In this document: positions 1-12,404 of the stretch, in pieces | Layout of the letters: each line of letters opens with the position of its first letter | How positions within the stretch are numbered: the first letter of the stretch is position 1 | Source: Ignelater luminosus | Taxonomy: Eukaryota; Arthropoda; Insecta; Coleoptera; Elateridae | NCBI GenBank assembly: GCA_011009095.1 | Contig: VTPC01001069.1 | Coordinates: 1,740-65,739, forward strand | Direction: 5' to 3' | DNA: 64,000 nt | Notes under the pieces: generated by a model | What the model saw: only the letters and a program-made list of their open reading frames with translations | Database searches by the model: none | What the model was told of the DNA's origin: nothing | Made by a program: the position numbers and the translations under genes

Positions 1-60
1 AAAAAGTTGACTATAAGTGTGACAAGAATAGTTCTATGGCTCAATGAAACAGTAGTAGTG

Positions 61-521
61 TTGTGTCAACAAAGTCCGGTAGAATAGTTAAAAAACCATC
101 TTGGTTAAGTGATTACTGTTAGTAATGTTAATTTATTTATAAAGAGGGGGATGTTACATATATAATAATAACTTTAGATGTAGGTGAAGAAGGCTAGTCA
201 AAACAATGTAAAATGTATAAAAAGTTGTTATTAAATATGCTCCTCATAATGTGGTACTTTTATTAAAATAAAGACTATAACAAACATCCTAAGATGTAAC
301 AGGACCTAGTTCCTTTACCAGAATGTAAAAAGGCGATTGACTGTAAATGGGTTTATAATATTAAAGTAGATGATTATGGTGATACTCATTATAAGACCAG
401 ACTGGTAGCGAAAGGTTTTCAGCAAAAAGAAGGTATTGATTTTGAAGAAATGTATGCACCAGTAGCACGCCTAACAACAATTCGAACTTTATTAGCTGTA
501 GCAAATCATCTAAGAGCTTAG
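61..521 (+). pseudogene. Copia-type retrotransposon pol fragment (integrase tail and start of reverse transcriptase)
   Basis: Two translated islands share one element. Around 60-118 a frame reads ...RIVKKPSWLSDY, the basic/proline linker that follows integrase in Copia polyproteins. From 300 to the TAG at 519-521 a frame reads through [19 protein letters not shown] and [14 protein letters not shown], which is the well-known start of the Copia reverse transcriptase (W-V-[YF]-[RK]-[LIV]-K, then [10 protein letters not shown]). The RT catalytic YVDD region is absent, because the match stops at the TAG and nothing downstream resumes it. About 180 bases between the islands are degenerate and contain a stop just before the RT block. 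The element is cut by the window edge on the left. It cannot be functional. The family assignment is firm from the RT signature; the clade is not determinable. Confidence 0.85.
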
Positions 522-859
522 TTAAGCAAGAATTTCACAAGTTTAGATTAACGTTAGGACTGCATTAGATTGTTTAATTTGTAATAAATATTTTATTGAA
601 GGGGAATGCAATAAAATATTATATAGTTGGCCGGTATGCAACCTTGGCAACTAGTAGTTGTTTGTTTTTTATATACAAAATAAAGTTAATTAAAGTTTGA
701 GTAAAACATATTTATTCTTTTTATTATTTAACAGTAAAACTGGAATATTAAAATAAAGTGTTTTACACTCGTCACCACTTTTTTATTATATCATAATTCT
801 GCCAGTACGCGTATTGAGATTTGTTTCAGGGGACATAAGGTTCGTGGGAAAGGCCTTTG
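522..859. other. AT-rich sequence without recognisable gene
   Basis: This stretch follows the Copia fragment. It includes AATAAA-like and TATATA-like runs around 610-740 that could be eroded LTR sequence, but I find no partner LTR in the window and therefore do not call one. Confidence 0.4.
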
Positions 860-1220
860 TCGAAATTCGACTGCAAGCACTACAAGCTAGCCCATTCAAT
901 AGTAAGTATTGTGAAATTTCTCAGCTGTCGCAGGAAAATTCTATTCGCCTCCTTGGAGGTTATCTTTTCAAGGTCAATCCCACGAACAAGCATTTTAAAG
1001 ACCGGAATAGTTGGTTAGTCTTAGGATCAGCTGTTCACTTATATCGATCAAGTTTAACTAAGGCTAGCGTCCTCTCAATTATAACCCTATCACTACCGTT
1101 CTCTGCAATTCAGGCCTCTTATGACTCCAACCCATTCTCCGATCAAGTAAAGCTAATCGTTTCTTAAGGCATACCTTTATTATTTGTGTTGCGTCATTTT
1201 AATAGGCTCACTAAACCCAA
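860..1220 (+). repeat. Dispersed repeat family 1, copy A
   Basis: This segment aligns with 8095-8465. Shared landmarks in the same order are AGCTGT[CT]GCAGGA, TTATCTTT, GACCGGA[AG]TAGTTGGTTAGT, CGATCAAG, AAGGCT[AG]GCG, AACCCATTCTCC and a final TACTAAACCCA-like block. Divergence is high, so both copies are old. No terminal repeats, target duplication or protein match are visible, and the element class is unknown. A 117-codon open frame starting at 814 overlaps the repeat but is not preserved in the other copy, so I do not treat it as a gene. Confidence 0.6.
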
Positions 1221-1362
1221 TTTTACACGTAACAAAAATAACCAATTTAAGGTACTTTGCAACAGAAGTATTTCTGATATAGTCTCTTTTTTAATGTTGC
1301 CTCACTAAAAGAATTTGATTTTTAATAAATAAAACAAAGATAATAGTAAGCATCTGAAAATG

Positions 1363-1672
1363 CAAAGCATAACTACAACGAACTCCGTTTTGTTTTTTTG
1401 GCGATTATTTAATCATGTTCTCGAGGTGATATTAAAACACGAAAAGTATACGTGTCTCTTATTTTTTGATGTAGAATTTGATTCTAAAGTAAAAACAAAA
1501 TTTTTCAAAGCCTTTTAAATTTCGGCGGCCATTTTGTCCATGTTCCCGACGAGATATCAAAAAAACGAAGATATCACATGTTCTTTAGTTTTTGATGTAG
1601 AATCAGAATTTGAAGTCAAAATGTCAAAATTCGCAAATTCAGTACCGACTCCTTTCGGGGTTCGTTGAACAT
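1363..1672 (+). repeat. Dispersed repeat family 2 (GACAGACA family), copy 1
   Basis: It shares long blocks with 43697-43956 and 58615-58890: ACGAACTCCGTTTTGTT, TTTCGGCGGCCATTTTG, CGA[AC]GAGATATCAAAAAA, TCTTTAGTT[TG]TTGATGTAGAATC and a final CGACTCCTTT...GTTCGTTGAACAT. This copy differs from the others in lacking the GACAGACA tract that they carry just before the TTCGCAAATT block. No protein is encoded. Class unknown; an old SINE or MITE fragment is possible. Confidence 0.75.
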
Positions 1673-4600
1673 ATGCTTTTATGTGTTGCCACGCCAGGGT
1701 TTGTGAAGGTGAGGTGATAAAGGTTAGTTAGTTCGTTATGTATCTGTTGTAATTCATAGATTTTTTTCAAGCTTTTGAAAGCTTTTAAAAAGGATGAGAA
1801 TTTGCAGCCGGTAAACATTGCTTAGCTGTATTGTGGTATAGAACAGTCAAAACCTAAGAAATACATCGATCTGAACAAACACCTATCCTCCAGGGTGACG
1901 GAATATACCAGCACGCTTCAGGTGGAATATCTGTATCTGTTGTTATATTGTCAATGGTTGACATTTGCTTAATGATTAGTTACAATTTAGTCGGACAATC
2001 CTTTGTCAGGTTTAATTTGGTATTCTGCAACTTATCATTTCAACAATATTTTGTCAGCAATGTTTATTTAGGCAAGACATTATCGTGGAATATATTGTTC
2101 TACAATATTGTACTTTGAAATACAGAAATCCTCAACACCTTTGTCCTACAGTATTTTGCCTCGTAATATAAAATTCTAAATAATAACATTTTCAATTAAA
2201 TCTGAAAGGTTAAGTTAATATAACTTAACCTATGCTGTGAGCTATTGAATCTAAAATACAAGATTGTCTTTCAAGCTTGGTTAGGCAAAACTGATATCTA
2301 AAAAGTTATTTTGAGAGGCGGATAGTCTCCTTCTCTTGATGTTATGTATAAAACGTACATAAATACAGTATTGTGTAGTCTCTGTAGTCATAAATCACTC
2401 AAATATATTACGTTACTTGCAGTAGCTGCACTAAAAAATCAATTTGTTATTAATGGAAATTAACTACATTTTTTGTGGAAATACTACCGCTTGCATCTAC
2501 GCTAACAGTGATAAATGACTTGTTTGTTTCATTTATTTAGGTGAAGTACAATATTAAAGGTAAATTGAAATAACCTTGACATATCTGATAAAGACAAATA
2601 ACCTACAAATGTGTTTTTATTGCTTTGACTTTCAAAACACATTTGTAAACCGAAGAGTCCGGAAATTTACAAAATTCATTATTGTTTTACCAATACTGAA
2701 AATTAAAAATCAACAAACCGTTTTGATAATAGATTTCCAAATAATGTTTTACTACAATTTCAGGTGCTTTTCCGTTTATTTGAATTTAGCTGTACTATAT
2801 AAATGTTGTGCTTTTTGTGAACTGCGTAAATTTCAATGTAAACTGATTACTTTAGAATTTCCGATTTTCTATTCAGTAACATTTCAAGTAAAGAATCAGA
2901 AAATTCCAAAAATAGTTTTTCTTGAATTTTTTATCGCACAGACCCGAAAAACCTGGTAATTTCTACGAGAAAAGTTTTTATAAAGAATTTTATCCTAGAA
3001 AGATATGAAAACGGAAAACCTGCAAATAACATCGTAAAAAGAATACTTGTTTTTCGTGGTTATTTGTTAAAATTCTGAAAGCGAATAAAAAGGTTTTAAA
3101 ACAAATTAATTTGTGTATTCTGTAACTGTAGCAAAGTCATTACTTAACATTTTAAAAGCTTTATCAGAATTGTAAACCAAAGTTAAATTAGTTAATTAAA
3201 AGTAACACAAACAAACCAATTCAAAAGTTGCAGCTTTAGTTTCATTTGGAGGCTTTAACTTTCCATTCGTAGAAAAATGGAAACTTTTTTTTATAAGGAT
3301 TAAAACTACAATCTAATAATAACGTTTGGTAAATGAAAAAACTTTCATTCACGCATATGAAGAGATTCAAAATGAATCATGCAGTTAGGAGGTAGTAATA
3401 ATGTAACTAACTACATAGTAGTACAACGTAAGAAGGAATTTTTGTATTTATATTAGAAGGTTGTGACTTTATAGAATATATTCTACTACGCAAAAAGCGA
3501 GAATGAGGACCTCCAGAAGAAAAAGTGGCTACATATTTGCTACGAGGATTTCAACTAACAAAAACCGGGGAATTAACTTGGGCAACTTTAAAATTATAAA
3601 GGTTAAAGTAAAAGCCTTGTAAAGTGCCCTGCCCTTTATAGAACCTTGAAAAGGTTTTAGCTTAGGGTATACAATCTTGCTAATCTGTGCCGAAAAAAAG
3701 TATAATAAGTAAAACTTGCCTATCACATTAACTGTTTGTGGCAATAAAAAAGTGTGCACCAAATTTGCAGTAAATCCCAAAACAATTGTTTATCGAACCT
3801 AATTTTAAAAGCATTAATTTTTCTACACTTTAAATATAAGGTACATAAAATGTGAATTAATTTCATATGCTGTATAAAGAAAAGTTGTTTCATTGAGTTC
3901 ATGTTAAGGTTTTTATAATTGGTTTGGTAAAGTTCTATAATTTTAAAGCATTGTTTGTAAAAATAGCTTCAAGGTTTTTAAAGACATTACAAAAAATCTC
4001 AGGGAATTCCTAAAAAATTGGTGTTTTCTACAATAAGAATTGAAATCCGGGAAAGATAAATCCTAAAATTCTTCTATAAAATACGCACAGAAAAACAAAG
4101 ATATAAAGAGATCAAATGTCTGAAAAACAAGAAAAAAATATTGTAAATAAAATCTGAAGACTTAACGTATGTTAGACTGAAATCTGGAAAAATGAAACAC
4201 GTGGCACTGCTTGAACGATAAATGGCTTTAAGTAGGTTGACGTGTAGTCTTTGATGTATGCCAGTCAAAAAATTGATAATAATACTGGGTTACAAGCATC
4301 CTATGCTTTATACCAGGTAAAAGGAAATGAGCAAGCTAAAAAACATCAAATATTAAAATACGAATTATGGGAATTGTTTGACATTCATTGAGAAAATACT
4401 ACGTAACTAACAATAAATTATTTTCTTAAATACTTGGTCCACAAGATGATAGATCAGGGGTTGATGCAATAATAATGCATTAGCCCTTTAGAACCAACGC
4501 TTACAGAACAAATTTACCAACTCGTTAATCTTCTTAATTTATTTAAATTAGTGCTATGCAACAGATCCTCGTAGATTATGGAAAATTTCAGATATAATCA

Positions 4601-7600
4601 ATTTTGTTAGTTTGTTTACCTTTCATAATTACATGAAACCTTCCGTTCTCGTGCAGTCTGTTATCTTTCCAAACACAAACACTTTTATCCCCTTTTATTT
4701 ATTGGGATAAAGTTTAACGAGGTAATTTCAAAAACAACGAAATTGTATTCTCGTAGGTTATGCTTAACATCTCTATAAGAAGTTTCTTGTAAAATTTGCA
4801 AAAATGCTTTTATTATTTTTTAATAACAAATTTCTGTCTGTTTTAGAAATGGTTTTTTAAGTGTATCAAGTTTTCTTATTTTTAGCTTTAGGGAACTTTA
4901 GAATTTTTAGTTTTCATATCTCTATTTCCATGTCTCTAGCAAACTTTTAACAAACTATAGATGATTTTTTAAGTCAATCTGCAACATAACAGATTATAAT
5001 TATAGATAGATTAATGCATTAATTTAAAAAATGTGTATGGAACCGTAAAGGACTGATCAACTGACGTGAACTGATGTTTGCCTGAGATTCAAACACCAAG
5101 AGAGATCTGTAAAATGTTGACAAGCTTTTTATATTACTAGCGCATGCAAAGAGCGGGATTCTATAGTCTTCGTAGAAAAAATACAATAACGATGTTCTGA
5201 AAATTTTGACAGAAATTTTGTTAGATCTTAAAGGAAATACTGCTGTAGGTTCTTTAAGAGGAACTAGACAAAAAGCAAGATCATTTTTTCTATAAAAGTT
5301 TTAGTTTGAGCGTGCGAACATTCGAAAATATCTTCAGGGAATTATTAGGTACAGGCAAGACCTTTTTCTGTGAAGGTTTGGCGTAACGTCATGTTCCTAA
5401 AAGTAAATCTGTTTCGAATTTCTAGTTTTTAGAAAGTGACGCTACACGAGCAACGAAAAGCCATCACGTACCGTGGAGTTCGATTAGTGACCCAAAAATT
5501 GTTTTCCTAAATTCACGTCGGTCCTGCATGACTTCGCTCTGTTTCTACTATTTATACTATGCGAAGTAAATGTGGAAATCTCTTCACCACATCGCCTTGT
5601 GCGTATAGCTGGTTGAATCGCCGCGATGGCGGTACTAAAATAAACAAAATTCAAAGTAGCTTGCCATGGCTCTATTCAAATTGATTCACTCCCACTTGTG
5701 TGTACTAGCGGTTACTTGAGAAGGTCTGATGATTTGTCTAGATGCAGACTAACTTTTAACATAAACCACAGGTTGTGGTGTGAACGAGACAACTTGCTTT
5801 TGTTTGTTTGCTTGTCAAGTAAGTAAGTAACAAATAATAAGCCATTGCAAACTATAAACCGTGACACCCTGATCTAGTGCAAGCCTCAAATCGAGTTTAC
5901 ATGATCCACGAACAATAACAAATCACAACCATAAGACACCGCACTAAACATTTTATTATATCTGACACGTTGTTGTAATGTTGTCTGCTTTCAGACACTT
6001 TCTACTTGAAACATTTTAGATGAAATGTTTTAAATAGGATTCATGAAGGATAGCTCAAACACTTCAATAATGTCTTATTTGTATTTTAGTGCATTTTGCT
6101 TAGTACCTGCATAAATATATAAAATGTCTAGTGTAAGTGCTTGTTAAGATCATTTAAAAATTTCCGTACCATACTGCGTTATGCTAAGAACATTCATAGT
6201 TTAGTATACGGCCAGCGCCATGCTAAATTGGCATTTATGTAAATACTCTGTAAGATTACTATTCCGCTGAAAATTCCGTGCCTACAAAATGCATTCCCTA
6301 TTGTGAATTCCCTTTTTAACATTTTTATAAATATCTATCTTGACCGTGTGTACATATTTCATTCGTTGTTATTGTAGGAATAGTTTATTATCTTTTACAA
6401 GATTAACATAGGGGTTAGAAAACTTGAAAAACCAACAGAACTTGCAAATAAAAGTTTCTCTGCTAGGAAACGTTAACCTCTTATTCGTTCGCAAAGCAGA
6501 GCATTTTATCCAATCTCGTTCTCCCCGATGTGAAATGAGAAAAACCGAGTATGTTAAAAATTAAATTTATCTTGAGATTCTTTTATTCAATTTTCAAAGT
6601 TCGTAGAAATTTATGGGATATCTCGCTGCATTACATGCATAAATTATTTTTACGACCTATCCACTTGACAGCTTTGTGCTAGAAAATCTGGACCTTCTGT
6701 TTGGATCTAATGTGGTGGAATGAGTTCAGTTCCCCATCTTTCCATTTACAGTGAATGTGTCGTCAGCCCAGCCAGTCAATAGGCTTGGCGCTCAAACTTG
6801 ATATCATGGCGTTGCAGGACGCGTACCTACCCCTTTTCTTGCTTAACAGATTCCGTCTCTAAACTTGGTTCTTTCAACAGCGTGTTGCGTTTTCGCTGTT
6901 TCCGCTCTTTCATTTGGAAATTATTGAAGTTTTCTCTTTTAACCTGGCCCGATAATAGTAATTTGGAGTTTCAACGCGTCGCGATTTTCAGTGCATCGAA
7001 TATAAAGATTTACCCTGGAATTCGGGAAGTAATCGTCGTATCTCAGTTCCCTTACTGGATAATAAAATCTCCATCTGATGTCGTCACAACAAATCTCGTG
7101 TGAAAACTTTAAGTAAAATTGTGGGAATCCCCTGCATCTGCGTGACCTAGTTTTGGTTGTTCCCTTTACGTCTGGCGTGTGCGTTGAAATCTTGAAGCAG
7201 TAGCGTTGTATGTAAGATTAACAGCCAATGTAGTGTACGTGCAAGTGTTTCCGCCTATTAAGTGTTTGCGTACGCACAGATTAACACAATTTGAATATAT
7301 TACACTATGGATTTAATTCATTTAGCAGTAAGTGAACCGCATTATGTAAATGTTTGTTTAGTACGTAAGATAAATGTTTACAAACGTTCATAAGTAAACA
7401 ATTTCGTGCACTTCGCACTAAAGATGCATATAAAGAACACTGCATTAATAGTTTTAAATCACGATAGATTTTATTGTTATTTTTCCGAATTTAAAGTAAC
7501 TAGAAAGAAATTTGGCCTACATTTAGTTATTAGTAAATCAGCTGTTCGCTTGGCGAATTGATGTTTAGTACCAAAATATTTCTTGTTTTCAATGTTACTT

Positions 7601-8094
7601 TCACTATTTGTTTACGATCAGAAAATTTTTGAATATTGAAAATGTCAACTTTTAATGGTGCATTTTTTATTATTGGCATACCTTTGTTATTGTACTAAAC
7701 TCTCGTTTATAAATAACATAAACCTTTTGTAAAAGATTTTTTCTCGAGCTAGTTAGTTTAGCAATCACGCAATTCATTTTATGATCATATTTCAAATATA
7801 GGTCAGTAGGTGACTGAACCCTTCTGGGTATACCGTGACGTTACGTGTATATAGAGACTTTATTGTTTCTTTTGTTTTATTTATTTATTTGTATTTGCAT
7901 TTGTGGCCAGAATTTATGATACCTGTATTATTTGTTTGTTTACCCCTTTTGAATGTGTACTTTGTTATTGTGTTTACAGTATACTTACGTGTGATAATGT
8001 ATGTTTTGTTATACCTTTAACTGTTGTTTATTTGTAGAGGCACAAGTAGTAGATTCTGTTACAGGAAACATATGACGCTTGGAAAAGACTGTCA
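1673..8094. other. 6.4 kb with no supportable gene
   Basis: I see no protein family match, RNA gene or transposon terminus here. Open frames at 2576-2959, 3529-3780, 4074-4268 and 6798-7103 are short, of low complexity or random-looking composition, and match nothing I recognise. The part from about 5400 to 7270 is less AT-rich than its surroundings, has several CpG-containing words (for example CGCCGCGATGGCGG near 5621) and a possible splice donor TAT|GTAAGA near 7210. It could be unique host sequence such as a promoter or untranslated first exon, but nothing proves that. Confidence 0.4.
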
Positions 8095-8465
8095 CTGGAT
8101 TGCAGCCACACACGCTGCAGGTGAATAAAGTTAAAGTTAAGTTTTGTGTAAATAGTTAGCTGTTGCAGGATAACATCCTACACCTCTTCAGAGATTATCT
8201 TTCTCATTTAAATTTTGCATTTAAATTTTCTAACGACCGGAGTAGTTGGTTAGTATTGAAACCAGCCACTCACCCATCTCGATCAAGGCCATCCAAGGCT
8301 GGCGCCCCGCGAAAATAACCCACTTTCTATCGCATATCACTGATAACGTCCCTGTCTTGACTCTAACCCATTCTCCAACCAAAATAGAGCTAACTGTCAA
8401 AGACATGTCGTATTATTATGTGTTATGTAACACCGAAGGGTTACTAAACCCATATTTGTACATGA
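8095..8465 (+). repeat. Dispersed repeat family 1, copy B
   Basis: Partner of the copy at 860-1220, in the same orientation. The best blocks are AGCTGTTGCAGGATAAC (near 8158), CGACCGGAGTAGTTGGTTAG (near 8234) and TAACCCATTCTCCAACCAA (near 8365). The divergence pattern includes substitutions and small indels throughout, as expected for two independent old insertions. The open frame at 8246-8509 lies inside it and is not conserved with copy A. Confidence 0.6.
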
Positions 8466-9292
8466 CATACTGTTCTAAAGAAGCAGCATGGTGGACCACT
8501 AACCAGTAGTTGGCTACTAAACCTTATGCTTCTGTATAAGAAGAACTCTTCTTTACTTGCTCAGACGTAACTGACTAGGGTGTTTTGGATTTTGGGGTAT
8601 TAATTTTAACAGCTAATACTACACATTAAACAGTGTCGTTTGGCAAAAAATTCCCATAGTAAAAGTTTTAATATAATGAAGATATTGACGTTTAAAAAAT
8701 GTAAGAAGGGCTAAACCCGGCTCTGTAATGAACGTTATTTAAAAGGGACAGTTTGTAGTGGAAGGTTTTTACCTGCTTATTAAAGTCCGAGGAAAATGGG
8801 TACTACATGACCATTTTCTTTATACCACTTAAATGATTTTTTAATTAACGTTTGTAAATATAACTTATGAAAGGAAAGATAGATTAAGGCGTGAAGACTT
8901 TGTTTATGATTATTAAATTTACTTGTAAAAGTAAATTAATATACAATGACGAATTAATTATTTTTTTAAACGAGTAACTAATATTTCGAACACTTGTTGT
9001 AAATCATATATTGCTTTGGTAAATAATTAATATGCATATTTATTTTAAGAACAAGTAACTAATATTACTACAAACAGAATTTTACTTAAAGTTTTTAAAT
9101 TTTAAATAACATTGTATTGTATTGTAAAAGTTTGTGATAGTAACGGTAATTATAGTATTGGGGACCACTACACAAAGGGTCATAAAATCTTTTATACTAT
9201 TATACCTAGGTAACAACTTTTTTTTCATGTTTCTCAAAATTCTAAACAGATGTTCTTAGAATGCACTCGAATAAGCTTGACTATAATTGTAT
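8466..9292. other. AT-rich sequence, no gene seen
   Basis: Very AT-rich, with an imperfect internal duplication of the words GAGTAACTAATATT (near 8971) and CAAGTAACTAATATT (near 9053). Nothing else is recognisable. Confidence 0.4.
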
Positions 9293-9488
9293 ATATTGGA
9301 AAATTAAATTTTCATGTTTCCTCGTTCGAAAAGTCAGCCGATAGTAATAAAGGTGAATCTTTCCATACAACTCGACAAATCCGATTACAAATAATTTGTT
9401 AATTAACATGGAAATGTCAAAATGTCAACTGACGTTCGTTAAATCAAGAATATTTGATTTGATCAGTAAAATTAATCGACACTTCCAA
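9293..9488 (+). repeat. 196-bp direct repeat, left copy
   Basis: Nearly identical to 12209-12404, with no gaps: both ends are offset by exactly 2,916 bases. By eye I count about five substitutions, all near the words CCATACAACTCGAC and GACGTTCGTT. The unit begins near TTGGAA and ends in TTCCAA, so it may be a small element with 6-bp inverted ends, or one of a pair of short LTRs. No target duplication is visible. A solo LTR lies between the two copies. Confidence 0.85.
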
Positions 9489-10262
9489 TTTGAACCCAGT
9501 TGACTGTTATGTTTAAATAAACCTTAAAAATCAGGGTTTCTCAGTTACAGAACACGGCTGCAAGGTCGTATTTAGAGACAGCATCTAATGAAAAAAGTGA
9601 TTTATTAAATTTTGTAAATTTATAGTATTGCACTTACACATTTATTAGTTATTTTGCTTGCACCAACTATACAATCTTCTGTAGCTACCTGTTTAAATCT
9701 TGAATTCCAGATTAAGAAGGTTTTGAAGGTCGGAGATTTCTCTTTCCTGTTTTTAAATTTTTACTTTCCTGGTTGTAGTTGATTAGCTTTTATATTAGAG
9801 AAATCTTTGTTGATTCTTTTTTCCAACAGGAAATTTATATTTTTAAACTAGACAGTTTATTGGGGCATTTTGTTAAGATTTTTGCCCGTTTTATTGGATA
9901 AGGTAAGTTGTTGTCGGCTCAAAGGTTCTTATTTCGTTCCTATACTAGGGTTTACCATCAGACGGATTAACAAAAGTGCGTGATCAGTGCATGATCACTC
10001 AAAGATGCATTTCTACTGGCTGCGGTAAGAAATTGTTGGGGCGGTTTCACCCTGCTCAATATTCATGCATCTGCGCTCACTACGTTTTTTCTTTCTCTTA
10101 TGTGCTGTTAAATCGGCTTGAACCTGGCTTGGAAACGTGGCTTTAACGTGATCATTTTGTCTTTTGGTAAACCTTAGTTTTTTTTTATAGCGAGGAGTCA
10201 CTTTGGGCTTTATTTCTAAGAATATAATTGTTATACAATTAAGTACATCTACAGCAATAAAG
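9489..10262. other. Spacer between direct repeat and solo LTR, no gene seen
   Basis: No family match. A minus-strand open frame (10309-10013) crosses the LTR boundary and is rich in Lys/Arg, but it resembles nothing I know and starts inside the LTR, so I do not call it. A small palindrome GTGATCAGTGCATGATCAC occurs near 9980. Confidence 0.4.
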
Positions 10263-11691
10263 TGTAATGTTATTTTAAAATTTGCACTAAATCCGCCCCT
10301 GTCTTTCAATTTCGTTCAGATATTTGTTTTCTTGACGCGAAATAACTAAATTGTTTCATTAAACGAATGTTTGTTACCATGTTATTTTAAAGAATTGATA
10401 TCTTTATGGTCTCGACGTCTAGACTCCATTCAGACGTGCTTGTTGCCACTTTCCATTATCAGGTTTCTGGGAATCTTGGTCGCAAAAATTAAAGTCGCAC
10501 CGTCTCTATTGAGCCAGGTTTAAGCTGGTAAATCTACAATAGAAATTTTCCACTGTCTCATTAGAATATTCATATTTTGACCTATTAGGGTGTGCATCCG
10601 ACTTTTTAACCCCACTTCCGTAAGTACGAACTGCGTAACAAAGAACGCCGAGGTAAGGGAGTACGTTGATAGCTGTTGACTTGAACCAACGTGTGGTAAT
10701 TTTCGGCGTCTACCTCTACATCCCCTAATTGGATTCAAACCAAATTAAGTGAAGCAATCCTCTTAGTAAGAAAAGAGATCGGACTGAAGAAATCGTAATT
10801 TCTTCGTGTCAGAGACGCGCAACAGTCGCGGAAGAAAGTGGTTTGTTTACCAACAGCAACGCTTATAAATTTCGTTATCGTGGGGAATGTATAACCCAAA
10901 TATAATTACGCTGGTGTCCTCCAGGAAGCAGAAATTGTAGAGGGTAGAAACGTAACAATTTTGGCCCCGTTGGTGTAGCACCTGTGTGTTTTACATCTTG
11001 GAAGCTCCGTGATCCGAATGGACTAAGTAAATTTAAAGAGCGTTTGAGACTCAAAGTGGCTTTAGCTATTTTTAAAGTTTGTGGATAAACACTTGGATGT
11101 TGTTCTTGTGCTTTTTGGTTATTGTTAATAACAGTGATTGTTCGTTGAAATCTAAGTTCTCTTGAACATTGGTGAACGTGAAATTTTGCGTCGCATACTA
11201 CGTGTATTAGCTGCTATCGCGGAAATCAGAGACCTGCATATATCACCTGGAAGGAAGATTACCGTTATAGTAAGAAAGATCTGTTTTGTTTTGTTATTTG
11301 AGTTCTTATGATTGTTTTATTTGATAAAAGACTAGGAGAACGTGGAATTTGTGAAACGCTAAAGCGAGTTTTAATAAAGCTTCCACGAGGTAAGTTACAC
11401 ACAGGGTGAGGTTTCGCAAGAAGCCTATATACAGGGTGTCGGATTCACGAGTAGTCGCGTGACCGACCATCAGAACCCTTCGATCTACGACTGCTGGAGC
11501 CCTCTTTTACGACCATCTATTAGTTCAATAAGAGTTTTGGAAATCAGTAAGCTTCTCTTTGTAAGAGATTAGTCAAGTTTATTTGAGAATCAACCCCATC
11601 TGCGGCATGAGCTACGGGATTTAACATATTCTATTGGTCTGGACGGGACTTGTGCATACTTTTGAGCATTTTCCCGTTACAAAAGCCTTAG
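10263..11691 (+). mobile_element. Solo LTR, copy A (short form, 1,429 bp), target duplication AAAG
   Basis: The element starts TGTAATGTTATTTTAAAAT and ends GAGCATTTTCCCGTTACA. Perfect 4-bp duplications AAAG flank it (10259-10262 and 11692-11695). TG...CA termini with a 4-bp duplication and a single LTR-like unit point to a solo LTR left by LTR-LTR recombination, most likely of a Ty3/Gypsy-type element. The same unit occurs at 59207-61499 (+) and 31768-34016 (-). A TATA-like GTGTTGTTC...region near 11090 and AATAAA near 11375 suit this orientation, but that is inference. It is shorter than the other copies because it lacks a 0.79-kb segment at the TTGTGAAA word near 11349, and about 45 bp near 10970. 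Confidence 0.88.
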
Positions 11692-12208
11692 TTTAAGTAA
11701 TGATTGAAATACTAAGTCTAACTGCAAACTAAAAATCAGTTTCTATATTGACATTTTAAAACGTGTAAGAACATGTTAGGAATTGAAAATACAACAGCAA
11801 CTAAAGGAAAAAGTATTGAGTTCGTATTCAATTTGATTTCAAGCAATGTTTACAAAGTTTGTGTTGAGAGTGGGACCTAATACTTACGGTATTACTGATG
11901 CGAGTAAATTGCTGTTGCTTACATTCTAACATACGTATGTTCGATAAATTTATTGACTTTATTCTATATTTGTACATTTTTAATCTAATTAGACGAATTT
12001 TAACTTTTGCATGTTAAAACAAGAAAAAGCGTTCTAGTTCAATGCATGTTTCTGAAAATTTTCCATAAAATTATCGGCAATTTGCATTGCACGTTTATAG
12101 ATATTGCTACTGAAAATTGCAGCTGTTTTAAAATTAATTTATTGTAAAGCTACATCATGAAACTATCAACCCTCGTATCACAAAACTTCATAATAATGTA
12201 CGTTGTGC
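11692..12208. other. Spacer, no gene seen
   Basis: AT-rich sequence between the solo LTR and the right 196-bp repeat. No terminus, coding signal or repeat match is visible. Confidence 0.4.
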
Positions 12209-12404
12209 ATATCGGAAAATTAAATTTTCATGTTTCCTCGTTCGAAAAGTCAGCCGATAGTAATAAAGGTGAATCTTTCTATATAACTCGACAAATCCGA
12301 TTACAAATAATTTGTTAATTAACATGGAAATGTCAAAATGTCAACTGACGACCGTTAAATCAAGAATATTTGATTTGATCAGTAAAATTAATCGACACTT
12401 CCAA
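12209..12404 (+). repeat. 196-bp direct repeat, right copy
   Basis: Partner of 9293-9488 in the same orientation and without gaps. It ends ACACTTCCAA and then diverges completely from the sequence that follows the left copy. A minus-strand open frame (12562-12341) overlaps the end and is not meaningful. Confidence 0.85.

Noticed and set aside
135..170. Polypurine tract AAAGAGGGGGA followed by TGTTACA as the start of a Copia LTR
   Set aside because: It lies between integrase-tail and RT islands, the wrong place for a 3' LTR, and no second LTR copy is present.
2576..2959. 127-codon plus-strand open frame
   Set aside because: Starts at a non-informative codon, composition follows AT-rich background (Phe, Ile, Asn, Lys), and there is no motif, splice context or repeat conservation.
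6798..7103. 101-codon plus-strand open frame
   Set aside because: No family match. The balanced composition of this region alone can leave such a frame open.
10013..10309. 98-codon minus-strand open frame rich in Lys and Arg
   Set aside because: It begins inside solo LTR copy A and runs across the insertion junction, so it cannot predate the insertion as a gene.
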